Assembly: GCF_032681285.1 (NCBI RefSeq)
Contig: NZ_CP136337.1
Span: forward strand, 62,001 to 126,000
Length of the DNA: 64,000 bases
From: Piscinibacter gummiphilus
GTDB lineage: Bacteria; Pseudomonadota; Gammaproteobacteria; Burkholderiales; Burkholderiaceae_C
Reading direction: 5' to 3'
Part shown: positions 16,384 through 24,899 of the stretch, piece after piece
Layout of the letters: each line of letters starts with the position of its first letter
How positions within the stretch are numbered: position 1 is the first letter of the stretch
Program-made: the position numbers and the translations under genes
Notes under the pieces: generated by a model
Seen by the model: the letters and a program-made list of their open reading frames with translations, nothing else
Database searches by the model: none
What the model was told of the DNA's origin: nothing

Positions 16384-17149
16384 GCAGCTCTTTCTGTTCG
16401 AGCACTGCCAGCGATGGCGCGGCCGCAGAGCGTCCTATCGACCCGCTGGAGAGCCTTTCGACCCGAACCGATACGAAGCACGTCCGATCGAGTTCAGTGA
16501 AGCGAAGGCGTATGTCACGAAGACGCACTACAGCGGCTCAATGCCAGCAGCCCGGAAGCAGATTGGGCTCTTCGAGAAGGCATCGCCGTTTCTGAGTGAG
16601 AAGCTGGTAGGAGCCATCGTGTTGTCGGTGCCGATCCAGGAGCAAGCAATCCCGGCATGGCTGGATGGGCTCGATCCGCGCCTGGGCATCGAGATCGGAC
16701 GCCTGGTGCTCGATGACGAAGTGCCAGGCAACGGTGAGAGTTGGTTCCTCGGCAGGACCTTCAGATTGATGCGAAAGCTTCTGCCCGAGGTACGCGGTGT
16801 CTTGTCTTACGCTGACCCCGTTGAAAGGCGTTCAGCCACCGGAGAGATCATCAAACCGGGCCACCAGGGCGTTGTCTATCGCGCATTCAACGGACGGTAT
16901 GCAGGTAGAGCGTCGGCACGAACGCTCATCCTCTCGCGCGATGGTCGAACCGTGAGCGAGCGGGCTCTTTCCAAGATCCGCCTGGAGGAGCAAGGAGCCG
17001 CGTATGCGATCCGCCAGCTTGAGAACCTCGGCGCGCCGGCGAGACGCCTTGGAGAGTCTGGTCAGTCGTATGTGAAGCGCGCTCTGGAAGAAGGGCAGTT
17101 TCGGCGCTTGAGGCATCCAGGAAATCTTGCCTTCACCTGGCGCACTTGA
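16367..17149 (+). CDS. Mom-like DNA adenine modification protein
   Basis: A 260-residue protein that resembles the Mom family (GNAT-related; phage Mu Mom converts adenine in DNA to a methylcarbamoyl form). Supporting segments are YVTKTHYSGSMP (about 47-58), the core LGIEIGRLVLDDEVPGNGES (about 106-125), WFLGRTFRLMRK (126-137), GVLSYADPV and the HQGVVYRAFNGRYAGR block (about 166-190). I assign it by likeness to phage and plasmid Mom-like proteins, from memory. It overlaps the preceding gene by 17 bases and lies among PAPS-reductase, DpdA-like and methyltransferase genes, which supports a role in DNA modification. Another GNAT-type function cannot be excluded. Confidence 0.7.
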   Translation: MSSKPEQLFLFEHCQRWRGRRASYRPAGEPFDPNRYEARPIEFSEAKAYVTKTHYSGSMPAARKQIGLFEKASPFLSEKLVGAIVLSVPIQEQAIPAWLDGLDPRLGIEIGRLVLDDEVPGNGESWFLGRTFRLMRKLLPEVRGVLSYADPVERRSATGEIIKPGHQGVVYRAFNGRYAGRASARTLILSRDGRTVSERALSKIRLEEQGAAYAIRQLENLGAPARRLGESGQSYVKRALEEGQFRRLRHPGNLAFTWRT

Positions 17150-17155
17150 TGGGCG

Positions 17156-17173
17156 CAGGCCTTGAACGGCCTG
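17156..17173. repeat. Inverted repeat between the Mom-like and DndC-like genes
   Basis: Perfect 6-bp arms CAGGCC/GGCCTG with a 6-base loop, directly after the Mom-like stop. It has no T-run, so it is only a candidate attenuator or RNA-stability hairpin. Confidence 0.3.
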
Positions 17174-17208
17174 GAGGCTGAGAGAAGCTGTACGCAAAGG
17201 AGTTAAGC

Positions 17209-18888
17209 GTGCAGCAGGCAATCGACATCAGAGGTGAGACGCCCGAGGCGATGGCATTGGCCGCGATCCACGCGGTCATGGACGAGTCTCGAGTTCCGCT
17301 CGTGGCATTCTCGGCCGGCAAGGACTCGAGCGTCCTCTTGAACTTGGTCCTCTGCGCTGCGGCGGAGCGTGTCAAGCAGGGGCGGAAGGCACTTGTCTGT
17401 GCGGTGCATTCCGACGTAGGCGTCGAATCGCCCGTGATTTCAGAACTGGCACACAGCGAACTCAAGAAGGCGAAATCCTTCGCAGATCGACATGGTGTCG
17501 GCTTCATGCTTCGGATTGCTCGTCCGGCATTCTGGGACTCGTTCCCTGTCAGGGTGATCGGGGGAAGGGCGTTGCCGACGTTCCCGGACACCCGGCGGGA
17601 CTGCTCCTCGAGCTGGAAGCGCGAAGCAAGCGCCAGGGAAATTGCCAGTCTGGAACGCGAGTTGTGCGCTCAAGGGTGGCAGAGGCCAGTGCTGATGACT
17701 GGCGTTCGGCGCGACGAATCAGCTGTGCGGGCTGCCAGCATCGAGAGCCGCAGGGAAGAGTCGAGAACGATCTGGATCGATAGCGAAGGGCGCCCGCGCC
17801 TCAGCCCCTTGCTGGACTGGGTGACGGATGACGTGTGGATGTACCTGGGCCTATGCAACTCAGGTGTGATTCCCTCGTACAGCGACTTTGAGGCCACGAT
17901 GGACACGTACCGGGCCGCTGGTGCCAGTGGATGCGTGGTGGTCGCTGACGCCGAGTCTCTGAAGAACTCGAAGCCATGTTCTAGCCGGTTCGGATGTTGG
18001 GCATGCACCGCGGTGCGCCACGACAGGTCGATGCACGAAATGATCCGGTCGGATCCTTCTCGCTATGGCTTCATGAAGCCTCTTGCCGCACTTCGCGACT
18101 TCATCGCTTACACGCAGTACGACTGGAACCGTAGAACCTACGTCGGGCGCACGATCAAGGACGGGTTCATCGAGGTGGCTGCTGACACCTACTCATCCGA
18201 TATGCTCTCGGACCTCCTCAAGTACACGCTGACAGCCCAGGCGGCTTCTGGCGTGCCGATCATCTCAGCAGCGCAACTGCTGGCCATCGACGCTCGATGG
18301 AGCCAGTACGCGATCGCACCACCCTTCAGTGCCTTGCGCATCTGGAAGCAGTTCGAGGCGGGAGCACGGTGGTTCCCTCCGGCGGTCAAGGAGACGCCTA
18401 AGACGCCGGTGCCGAGGCTTGGTCGCATCTATGTCGGAGACTGGAACGACGACATCACCTCTCCGCTTGAGGTCACCGGCCTGCGAATGCCGTCCTGGGA
18501 GCAGTTCTCAGAGTCGTGTGGCCCTGAGCTCAAGACGCTGAACAACGGACGTGCAGTCTTCGACGTGGAAGGGGACAGCGAGGTCGACGAAGAAGCAGCC
18601 TGGCTCTTCTTGGACTTCGAGGCTGACCGGATGTTGCAGGAACGTGCCTCTCCCCAGCAGTACTGGACGACTGGCTATGAGACGTACCTCTCATTCGGCG
18701 TCGTTCGGCCGGCCAAGGGTCAGAGCAGCCGAGTGGACGAAATCCTGCGACGAGCGCAGTGGCGTCAACGTCATGGGTTGCATGGCCAGCAGGACCTGAG
18801 AGTCTTGCAGCAACGTCTCACCGTGCGCTACCCGCAGCAGGGTGACTTCTTCACTGCGGAAGAGCAGCCGTCGCTGCTAACCGCCTAA
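17209..18888 (+). CDS. DndC-like PAPS-reductase-family protein
   Basis: A 559-residue PP-loop protein. The PP-loop FSAGKDSSVL lies at about 34-43. The segment SRFGCWACTAVRHDRSM (about 260-276) closely resembles the cysteine motif of DndC (GCWxCT followed by D-[KR]-SM), the sulfurtransferase of DNA phosphorothioation. The GVRRDES motif (about 165-171) is also typical of this family. DndC normally acts with DndA/IscS, DndD and DndE, none of which is in this window, so either the partners lie elsewhere or the protein has another role. It starts at GTG with AAGGAG 7 bases upstream. The C-terminal about 180 residues are not recognised. Confidence 0.8.
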   Translation: MQQAIDIRGETPEAMALAAIHAVMDESRVPLVAFSAGKDSSVLLNLVLCAAAERVKQGRKALVCAVHSDVGVESPVISELAHSELKKAKSFADRHGVGFMLRIARPAFWDSFPVRVIGGRALPTFPDTRRDCSSSWKREASAREIASLERELCAQGWQRPVLMTGVRRDESAVRAASIESRREESRTIWIDSEGRPRLSPLLDWVTDDVWMYLGLCNSGVIPSYSDFEATMDTYRAAGASGCVVVADAESLKNSKPCSSRFGCWACTAVRHDRSMHEMIRSDPSRYGFMKPLAALRDFIAYTQYDWNRRTYVGRTIKDGFIEVAADTYSSDMLSDLLKYTLTAQAASGVPIISAAQLLAIDARWSQYAIAPPFSALRIWKQFEAGARWFPPAVKETPKTPVPRLGRIYVGDWNDDITSPLEVTGLRMPSWEQFSESCGPELKTLNNGRAVFDVEGDSEVDEEAAWLFLDFEADRMLQERASPQQYWTTGYETYLSFGVVRPAKGQSSRVDEILRRAQWRQRHGLHGQQDLRVLQQRLTVRYPQQGDFFTAEEQPSLLTA

Positions 18889-18909
18889 GCGAACAACGAA
18901 AGATCTTCT

Positions 18910-19515
18910 GTGAACACACTCATCATGAAGCAGAAACCGGCTGAGCTCTCCGCTGGCAGGGGCGCTCCCAAGCAAGCCGCGCAGCCGGAGGAGCGCACAG
19001 CTACGGCTCCCTTCACTCGGTCCCCCGCGCAGCACACGCGGCACCGTTGCGGCCCGCCGTTGCACTCGGATGTCCGGAAAGCGGTCTGCGGAAGCAAGGC
19101 TCGTGTCACTGCACCGAAGGAGCTTCCGACGGCCGAAGCCTGTCTGGCAGCGCTGAAACTCGGCTGGCAGCCTGGCGAGCTCAAAGGGGACAAGCTCTCC
19201 ATGGCCGTTGAAGACGCGCGCGGTGTGATCCAGGCCGTTGCGATTTGCGCAAGGCCTTGCCACAAGCCTCTCGACGATGGCTTGACCGTGGAGTTGCGCT
19301 GCCTGGTGTCCCTTGACGGTCAAGACGGCGCCATCCGCCAGGTGATGCGTGCGCTGTCTCAGGCGGCCATCCGCCGTGGCTACCGCCGGCTGCTCGTCAG
19401 AGACCTTGTGGTGGCGGAACGCAGCGGCCTGGAGGGCAGCTGGACGCCGGCGCCGGCGCCACGTGGTCCCTTCATGCGTTGGGCCAACGTGATGCGTGGC
19501 GACGGCTTCCGGTAA
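18910..19515 (+). CDS. XF1762-like (GNAT-related) protein
   Basis: A 201-residue protein. The first about 70 residues are low-complexity and basic; the rest matches the XF1762-type plasmid/phage family by eye: ICARPCHKPLDDGLTVELR (about 116-134) and LSQAAIRRGYRRLLVRDL (about 150-167), which correspond to the conserved RPxARxLDDGxTxEV and AAxRAAxxxGYRR blocks. These have a GNAT-like fold; substrate unknown. It starts at a GTG; an ATG at 18925 is an alternative. It sits between the DndC-like and DpdA-like genes. Confidence 0.65.
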   Translation: MNTLIMKQKPAELSAGRGAPKQAAQPEERTATAPFTRSPAQHTRHRCGPPLHSDVRKAVCGSKARVTAPKELPTAEACLAALKLGWQPGELKGDKLSMAVEDARGVIQAVAICARPCHKPLDDGLTVELRCLVSLDGQDGAIRQVMRALSQAAIRRGYRRLLVRDLVVAERSGLEGSWTPAPAPRGPFMRWANVMRGDGFR

Positions 19516-19628
19516 TCGCGCCTGGTACTGGCTTCTGGGCGGTAGGCACCCTTGCAAGCACAGATCACTGCCTGAAGCTTCGCTTTGAAGCATCCGGCGT
19601 GTCGCTGGATCAGACCGGAGGATTTGTG

Positions 19629-20171
19629 ATGAATGAAGCTGAACGCCGTGTCTCGGTGAGCGGTCTCTCTGCGACGTTGAACCTGCCCGATGACTTCGGG
19701 GACGGCTGGGAGTACAGGAATGTTCGTCTGTTTGCGCAAGGCCATAGCTATGCCGGTTCTTACCTCGGGGAAGAACTCTGCAACTTTGCCCACGAGGCGC
19801 TGAGTCGCATCGAAGGAATCTCCGAGACGACCATCTGCCCGGGTCAATGCTGCTCAGTGACCATTGAGTACGAAGACTTCCAGGAGGTGGAGGCGATGCG
19901 AAAGAAGCTGCAAGAGCTGGTCGACGCTTTCCCACCTCGGAAGGGGCCGGACGTCACAGTGCGGGGGTCGAATTTCTATGACTCGAAAGTCACCCTATGC
20001 GACGTGGATGACGAGGACGACGAAGGAAGTGCCCCAGTGCCGCTCCGCGAGTACCTGGTGATGCATGTGCCGATGGCCAACACCCATCCGGCTGTCGCGT
20101 TCGATGGGGTGATCGATTCGGACCTGCAGGCGCTTCAGCATCAGCACGAAGAGGCTGTTCAGGCCGTCTGA
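19629..20171 (+). CDS. Hypothetical protein
   Basis: A 180-residue acidic protein with an aspartate/glutamate-rich patch near residue 136-143. GGAGG lies 8 bases before ATG 19629. No family recognised. Placed directly before the DpdA-like gene, so it may contribute to the same pathway. Confidence 0.62.
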   Translation: MNEAERRVSVSGLSATLNLPDDFGDGWEYRNVRLFAQGHSYAGSYLGEELCNFAHEALSRIEGISETTICPGQCCSVTIEYEDFQEVEAMRKKLQELVDAFPPRKGPDVTVRGSNFYDSKVTLCDVDDEDDEGSAPVPLREYLVMHVPMANTHPAVAFDGVIDSDLQALQHQHEEAVQAV

Positions 20172-20237
20172 GGATGGTGGGACAGGCGTTGAAAGCCAGG
20201 GGCTCGTCGGTAGCCTGGTCACACCAGGAGAGACGCA

Positions 20238-21230
20238 ATGTTGGCCCCATTCAAAGAAGTTCTTGGCCTTCCGATAGGCCTCAACAACGCACCATACGAG
20301 CTTCCCGACACTTTTCGCATGCGGGTGGGTGTGCCGCATCGGAGCGGCAAGCTCGCCTTCCACGCCTTTGACCATGACTACCCGGTGATGGTGAGCGCGA
20401 ATGCGTTCTGGGACAAGGACAAGGGGCAGTTCAAGATTCCGCAGGCGACGGACTTGGAGATGACTGACTTTGCGCTTGATAGCGCGGGCTTCGTTGCAAT
20501 GAAGGCCTGGGGCCGCAGCGGCCGGCAGCCGGGAATCGCAGGGGTATATCCCTGGGGGCTCCCCTCTTATCTCCGGCTAGCCGCCGAACTGGCGCCGAGT
20601 TGGTACGCCGCTCCTGACATGTGCTGCGAGCCCGAGATCGCAAGCAACAGGGAAGAGGTCAACTACCGCGTGCGCGCAACTGCGACATTGCTGGAGGCCT
20701 GTTTGAGGCAGCTATACGCCTGGCATGAAGAACTGAGCAAGACATGCAATGCGCGAACGATCGCGAACATGTTTCCGCCGCCAGTTCCTGTGCTCCAAGG
20801 TTGGGAAATCGATGACTACAAGCTCAGCGCAGAGCTGACCCAACGTGTGTGGGAAAGGTGGCAACCGTGGCTTGCCTCACCGGCTCTGATAGGGGTTGGC
20901 TCTGTGTGCCGGCGAGCTGTGCGTCACCCGAAGCATGGTCTTCTGAACGTGCTCGCGGGGCTTGAGGGCCAACTTCCTTCGAAGTCTCGGCTTCACTTGT
21001 TTGGGGTGAAAGGAACGGTTCTGTCACACCTCAAACAACTTCCGTGGGTGGCTTCAGCGGATTCGATGGCTTTCGACGTCACAGCCAGGCGCAAGGCGTT
21101 CGAGGGAGGCTACTCCAACACTGTCAAGCATCGTGCGGGTGCGATGAGCGACTGGATGGAGGTAGCAGCAGCTCGCATGCGGCCCGCAGCGGGCGACCAG
21201 CCTCGTCTTCCATTCTTCGCCGAGGCTTGA
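20238..21230 (+). CDS. DpdA-like 7-deazaguanine DNA transglycosylase (TGT fold)
   Basis: A 330-residue protein resembling phage and bacterial DpdA, which exchanges guanine in DNA for a 7-deazaguanine such as preQ0. Visible motifs are ALDSAGFVAMKAWG (about 79-92), matching the tRNA-guanine transglycosylase DSGGF active-site loop; AAPDMCCEPEIA (about 120-131); IGVGSVCRR (about 217-225); LFGVKG (about 253-258); and ADSMAFD (about 273-279), where the second catalytic aspartate of the DpdA group is expected. Phage DpdA proteins share the DSxxF, GVGSVCRR and DSMAW-type blocks. AGGAGAG precedes the ATG. No preQ0 synthesis genes (FolE, QueD, QueE, QueC) are in this window, so precursor would come from the host. 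Confidence 0.8.
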   Translation: MLAPFKEVLGLPIGLNNAPYELPDTFRMRVGVPHRSGKLAFHAFDHDYPVMVSANAFWDKDKGQFKIPQATDLEMTDFALDSAGFVAMKAWGRSGRQPGIAGVYPWGLPSYLRLAAELAPSWYAAPDMCCEPEIASNREEVNYRVRATATLLEACLRQLYAWHEELSKTCNARTIANMFPPPVPVLQGWEIDDYKLSAELTQRVWERWQPWLASPALIGVGSVCRRAVRHPKHGLLNVLAGLEGQLPSKSRLHLFGVKGTVLSHLKQLPWVASADSMAFDVTARRKAFEGGYSNTVKHRAGAMSDWMEVAAARMRPAAGDQPRLPFFAEA

Positions 21231-21277
21231 GAAACGTCGGGTGGCTCGGAAACTGAGCTTTAAAGGAAGCAAGCCAC

Positions 21278-22213
21278 ATGGATAGTTCGATTCTCAGTTT
21301 TCCAGACCGCGGCCCGTGGGGAAACAGCTCCTACCGCGGCAACTGCTCCGGCCATGTCTACCGCGAGCTCTTCCAAGCGCTCAAGCCAAGATCGTTCTGT
21401 GACCCGATGATGGGTAGCGGTACGTCGGTCGAGGTCGCAGAAGAGATGGGCATTTCAGCTCATGGGCTGGACCTTCGTCTTGGCTTCAATGCCGTGTCTG
21501 ACTCAATTCTCGCGGCGATCGGCCACCACGTGGACCTCACACTGAGCCACCCCCCCTATGGCGCGATGATCCGTTACAGCGGGTCGTGCTGGGGGACCGA
21601 GCCGCACCCCGATGACCTGAGCTGGTGCGAAAGCGAAGAAGCATTCCACGAGAAGCTGCAGATGGTGCTTCTCAATCAGCGCGAGGCGACGCTCGCGGGC
21701 GGCCACTACGGAACGATCATCGGGGACCGCCGATACGACGGACGCTACGTCTCCTACCAGGCCGAAGCCATCGCGCGCATGCCGTCGGATGAACTGGTCG
21801 CCGTGCTCATCAAGTGCCAGCACAACGTGCAGAGCTCACGCAAGGCCTACGCTGCGATGCGGCTGCCAAGGATCGCTCACGAATACGTGCTCATCTGGCA
21901 GAAGCGTCAGCGCCAAACCTTCGAGCTGCTGAAATGCCTGGCCGTGCAAGCAGGCGGGCGGCTGCGGGACACGTGGCGGGCCATCGTGCACATGTGCCTT
22001 GTACAGCTTGGCGGCCACGCCTCACTGGTCGACATCTACGAAGCCGTGCGCGCAGCCGCGGACGACCGATGTGCGAGCAACAGGCACTGGCAGGCGAAGG
22101 TCCGACAAATTCTCAACCAGTCTCATGACTGGTTCGAGCCCACCGACCGTGGCGTGTGGAAACTCAAGCGCAGTGGCGTAGTACCTGGCGGCAAGGTCCG
22201 CCACGCGGCGTGA
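21278..22213 (+). CDS. DNA methyltransferase (amino-methylase)
   Basis: A 311-residue methyltransferase. The SAM-binding motif I DPMMGSGTS is at residues 42-50 and the catalytic motif IV SHPPYG at 90-95, a variant of (D/N/S)PPY, so it methylates an exocyclic amino group (N6-adenine or N4-cytosine). The C-terminal about 90 residues look like a winged-helix domain (GGHASLVDIYEAVR...). AAGGAAG precedes the ATG. No cognate restriction enzyme lies next to it. First of three methyltransferases in the island. Confidence 0.8.
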   Translation: MDSSILSFPDRGPWGNSSYRGNCSGHVYRELFQALKPRSFCDPMMGSGTSVEVAEEMGISAHGLDLRLGFNAVSDSILAAIGHHVDLTLSHPPYGAMIRYSGSCWGTEPHPDDLSWCESEEAFHEKLQMVLLNQREATLAGGHYGTIIGDRRYDGRYVSYQAEAIARMPSDELVAVLIKCQHNVQSSRKAYAAMRLPRIAHEYVLIWQKRQRQTFELLKCLAVQAGGRLRDTWRAIVHMCLVQLGGHASLVDIYEAVRAAADDRCASNRHWQAKVRQILNQSHDWFEPTDRGVWKLKRSGVVPGGKVRHAA

Positions 22214-22220
22214 GGTGCAC

Positions 22221-22490
22221 ATGAGACCCGTTGAAACTGTCTTCCCCGTCTCCACGGTGCTGCTCACGTCTCAGGCCGCTCGGTGCTACCTCATCGAGCG
22301 GGCACTTCGGCGAAACGGGTGCCTGGCGTTCGACAAGCTGCGCGACCTGGTGGGCGTCTCGCCGGCAACGCTGAAACGCGACATCCAGTACATGCGCCGC
22401 ACCCTGGAGGCCCCGCTTCAATACGACGCCTGTCTGAACGGCTACCGCCTTGTCGACGACCTGGGCAGGACTGCTGAGCAAGGCGGCTGA
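22221..22490 (+). CDS. Small HTH protein, like the N-terminal domain of WYL regulators
   Basis: An 89-residue protein. Residues about 34-76 (LAFDKLRDLVGVSPATLKRD then LEAPLQYDACLNGYRLVD) match the winged HTH of WYL-domain regulators, including the APxxYD...GYR wing. The ligand-binding WYL domain is absent, so it is either a stand-alone DNA-binding protein or a truncated regulator. GTGAGG precedes ATG 22221. It could regulate the modification island. The 230 bases after it (22491-22722) show no gene. Confidence 0.66.
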   Translation: MRPVETVFPVSTVLLTSQAARCYLIERALRRNGCLAFDKLRDLVGVSPATLKRDIQYMRRTLEAPLQYDACLNGYRLVDDLGRTAEQGG

Positions 22491-22722
22491 AGAAGCGAGG
22501 CTGGTCGAGCAAGGCATGGTGTCCTGCGTTCACTGACGTGCCTTAGCAACTCCACCTTTGTGCTGATCGCCGCGACGCCGACGCGTTCCTAGCCGGATTT
22601 CTGCTACCGCGAGCTCGTACAGGCGCGAAGAATGTGCCGAGTGATTGTTTTGTTTGGAGAACCGATTGCAGTCGAATGCAAATGAAGTGGGCATTGCTCC
22701 GACAGGGGCTCGTGGTGTCGAG

Positions 22723-22917
22723 ATGTGGGTCGTGTACGACTCACCCGAAGATTTGCCGGGACGGTTCGTCGCGAGGAAGTGGCTAGACCTGCATCCGACT
22801 GACCACGTACGCCAAGCGAAGACGCTCGAATGGCTCCGCCAGCAGTTGCCCATCGGCCTGTCGAGGCTGGAGCGTCAGGAGCAGGACGACCCCAAGATCG
22901 TAGAAGTGTGGCTCTGA
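22723..22917 (+). CDS. Conserved small phage-type protein
   Basis: A 64-residue protein beginning MWVVYDSPEDLPGRFVARKW, a start I associate with a widespread small phage/prophage protein of unknown function. A TTG at 22645 is an in-frame alternative, but the family typically begins at this Met-Trp. The ribosome site is weak. Confidence 0.6.
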   Translation: MWVVYDSPEDLPGRFVARKWLDLHPTDHVRQAKTLEWLRQQLPIGLSRLERQEQDDPKIVEVWL

Positions 22918-22940
22918 AGCAAGCAACAAAGGAAGGGCAC

Positions 22941-23447
22941 ATGGAAAAACAGGCGGATGCAGGTGATGACGCACGGGACGCAGCCTTGTGGCGGCAGTTT
23001 GCTCCGCAATGGGCTCGCTCACTCAACAGACGCGCCGAGGTCGAGCAAGAGCTGTTCGACGCGTCGCGGGGCAAACGAGCCATGCCAACCGCGGACGAAC
23101 TGCGCGCGTGGGCGGTCAAGCTTGGTGTTCCTGTGGAGCTGCGGCTAGGAGTCGCGTCTCAATGCGCAGCGAAGGGCCGGGTGCTTGCTTCTTCCTCGAT
23201 CATCGGAACCGTGCGTTTCCTGCGCAGCGAGCCGCAAGAGCACGTCTGCGTGTGCTGCCCGAAGGGCTCTGGCCACATCTTCAATCGGCGTGTGGACTTC
23301 AGCGACTACGACTGGCCAGGGCCCCATCGAGACGTGCAGGAGTTTCTCTACCTGGCGGCCTTGCAGGAGGTCTCTCACGAGGGAAAGCGGGTGCGGGTGA
23401 CGGTCGAGGTCTTGCAGGAAGAAGGGCAGCAGCCAGGCGCCCGTTGA
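22941..23447 (+). CDS. Hypothetical protein
   Basis: A 168-residue protein with one cysteine pair CVCC at about residue 97-100. AAGGAAGG lies just before the ATG. No family recognised. It lies directly upstream of the NPPF methyltransferase and may be its partner. Confidence 0.6.
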   Translation: MEKQADAGDDARDAALWRQFAPQWARSLNRRAEVEQELFDASRGKRAMPTADELRAWAVKLGVPVELRLGVASQCAAKGRVLASSSIIGTVRFLRSEPQEHVCVCCPKGSGHIFNRRVDFSDYDWPGPHRDVQEFLYLAALQEVSHEGKRVRVTVEVLQEEGQQPGAR

Positions 23448-23497
23448 ACTCGCTCGGGCCAGCCGTAACGTGGCAAACACAAGCTGAGCGAGGCGAG

Positions 23498-24889
23498 ATG
23501 AACTGCGAATCCATGGAACTCTTTGCGCGCGACGAATTGGAAGAAGCGATCGAGACGCTTCACATCGCCACCGCGTTCTTCACCGTTGACCCTGTCGTCG
23601 ATGAACTGCTCTCAATGGTGGATTGGCCCAATGGCGGCAAGCGGCTGGTCGAGTCGTCCGCAGGAGATGGGGCCTTCCTCGCAGCAGCTCTTCGCAAGCT
23701 CCTGGCCGCGCGCCCCGAGGTGCGGGACAACGAGATCTCCGTGCTCATGCGGGGCTACGAAATTCATCAGGCCACGGCCTATGAGGCGCGCGGCCGGCTG
23801 GAGCAGATCCTGGTCGACCACGGGCGAAGCCGTTCGGCTGCCCGGGCAGTAGCTCACGACGTCGTGATTCATGGCGACTTCGTCAAAGACTGCCCCGACG
23901 GCCCTCAATGGGATTGTTCGATAGGGAATCCACCGTTTTGGCGCATGGCCCACGTCCCGGATGTCTTGCGCTCGGTGTACGAACGTACATTGCCCAGCTA
24001 CTCGCTGGCAGACCTGCTGCACGGCTTCATCGCCAAGTGCGCTGCGACGCTGAAACATGGCGGCGAACTCGCCTTTGTCGGCTCGGACCGCTGGATGTTC
24101 AGCTCGTCGGCCGCCGAGCTTCGGCAGGTGATCGGTGAACGCTTCGGCATTGCGCACCTGCGCCGACTGGACTGTTCCTCGTCCTTCTACAGGCCCAAGA
24201 ATCGAAAAGCAGGCCAGCCGCCCAGAATTCATCCGGTGGCAGTCTGCCTTCGTGACACCAAAGACTGCGTGAAGCAGCTCAGTCGCCTTCCCGTGTACCC
24301 GGACGCTGACACAGGCTCGGTCGAAGGGCTGCGGACGCTCGGGGAGGTGGCCAAGGTGCGGCTAGGACCCTGGCTCGGGCCGCACGGCATCTTCGTGGTG
24401 GGGCCGGATGTTGCGGCGACGCTGCCGCCCGAGGTGCTGGTCCCTGTGGTGGACACGGACAACATCAAGGGAGGCGTTTACAGCCCACCCTCAAAGTTCG
24501 CCATCAGAACGATTCCGGGAGAGGAGCCTTGCTCAGCCGTGATGGCCCACCTCGACGCCCATCTCCATCGGATGCCCAAGAGCAAACAGCGCACTGAGAA
24601 GCGCTGGCTGCCCCCCGAGACGTTCGCACGGGTGGATTTGTCTCAGCCGACGTTGCTCGTGCCGCGGATCGCGTCCACGTTGCGGCCGGTTCGGATTCCT
24701 GCCGGCGTTCTTGCAATCGATCACGGGATCAGCATCGTGGCCGCGGGTGAGGCAACGCTGGACGAGCTCGAAGAAGAGCTGCGAAGGCCGGAAGCCGAGT
24801 CTTGGATTCGTGCCCGGGCTCCCAGACTCGAAAACAACTACTGGTCTGTTACGACCACATTGCTCCGGCAGCTGCCGGTTTCTCTCTGA
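23498..24889 (+). CDS. N6-adenine DNA methyltransferase (NPPF class)
   Basis: A 463-residue methyltransferase. Motif I is ESSAGDGAFL (about 52-61) and motif IV is IGNPPFWRM (about 142-150), typical of gamma-class N6-adenine methylases such as type I HsdM and type IIG enzymes. The C-terminal half (from about 270) resembles the target-recognition part of these enzymes, with the late LENNYWSV segment. No endonuclease domain is fused and no HsdR/HsdS is nearby, so it is an orphan or modification-only enzyme. The start is ATG 23498 with GAGGCGAG upstream. Confidence 0.83.
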   Translation: MNCESMELFARDELEEAIETLHIATAFFTVDPVVDELLSMVDWPNGGKRLVESSAGDGAFLAAALRKLLAARPEVRDNEISVLMRGYEIHQATAYEARGRLEQILVDHGRSRSAARAVAHDVVIHGDFVKDCPDGPQWDCSIGNPPFWRMAHVPDVLRSVYERTLPSYSLADLLHGFIAKCAATLKHGGELAFVGSDRWMFSSSAAELRQVIGERFGIAHLRRLDCSSSFYRPKNRKAGQPPRIHPVAVCLRDTKDCVKQLSRLPVYPDADTGSVEGLRTLGEVAKVRLGPWLGPHGIFVVGPDVAATLPPEVLVPVVDTDNIKGGVYSPPSKFAIRTIPGEEPCSAVMAHLDAHLHRMPKSKQRTEKRWLPPETFARVDLSQPTLLVPRIASTLRPVRIPAGVLAIDHGISIVAAGEATLDELEEELRRPEAESWIRARAPRLENNYWSVTTTLLRQLPVSL

Positions 24890-24899
24890 GAGCGGTCTG

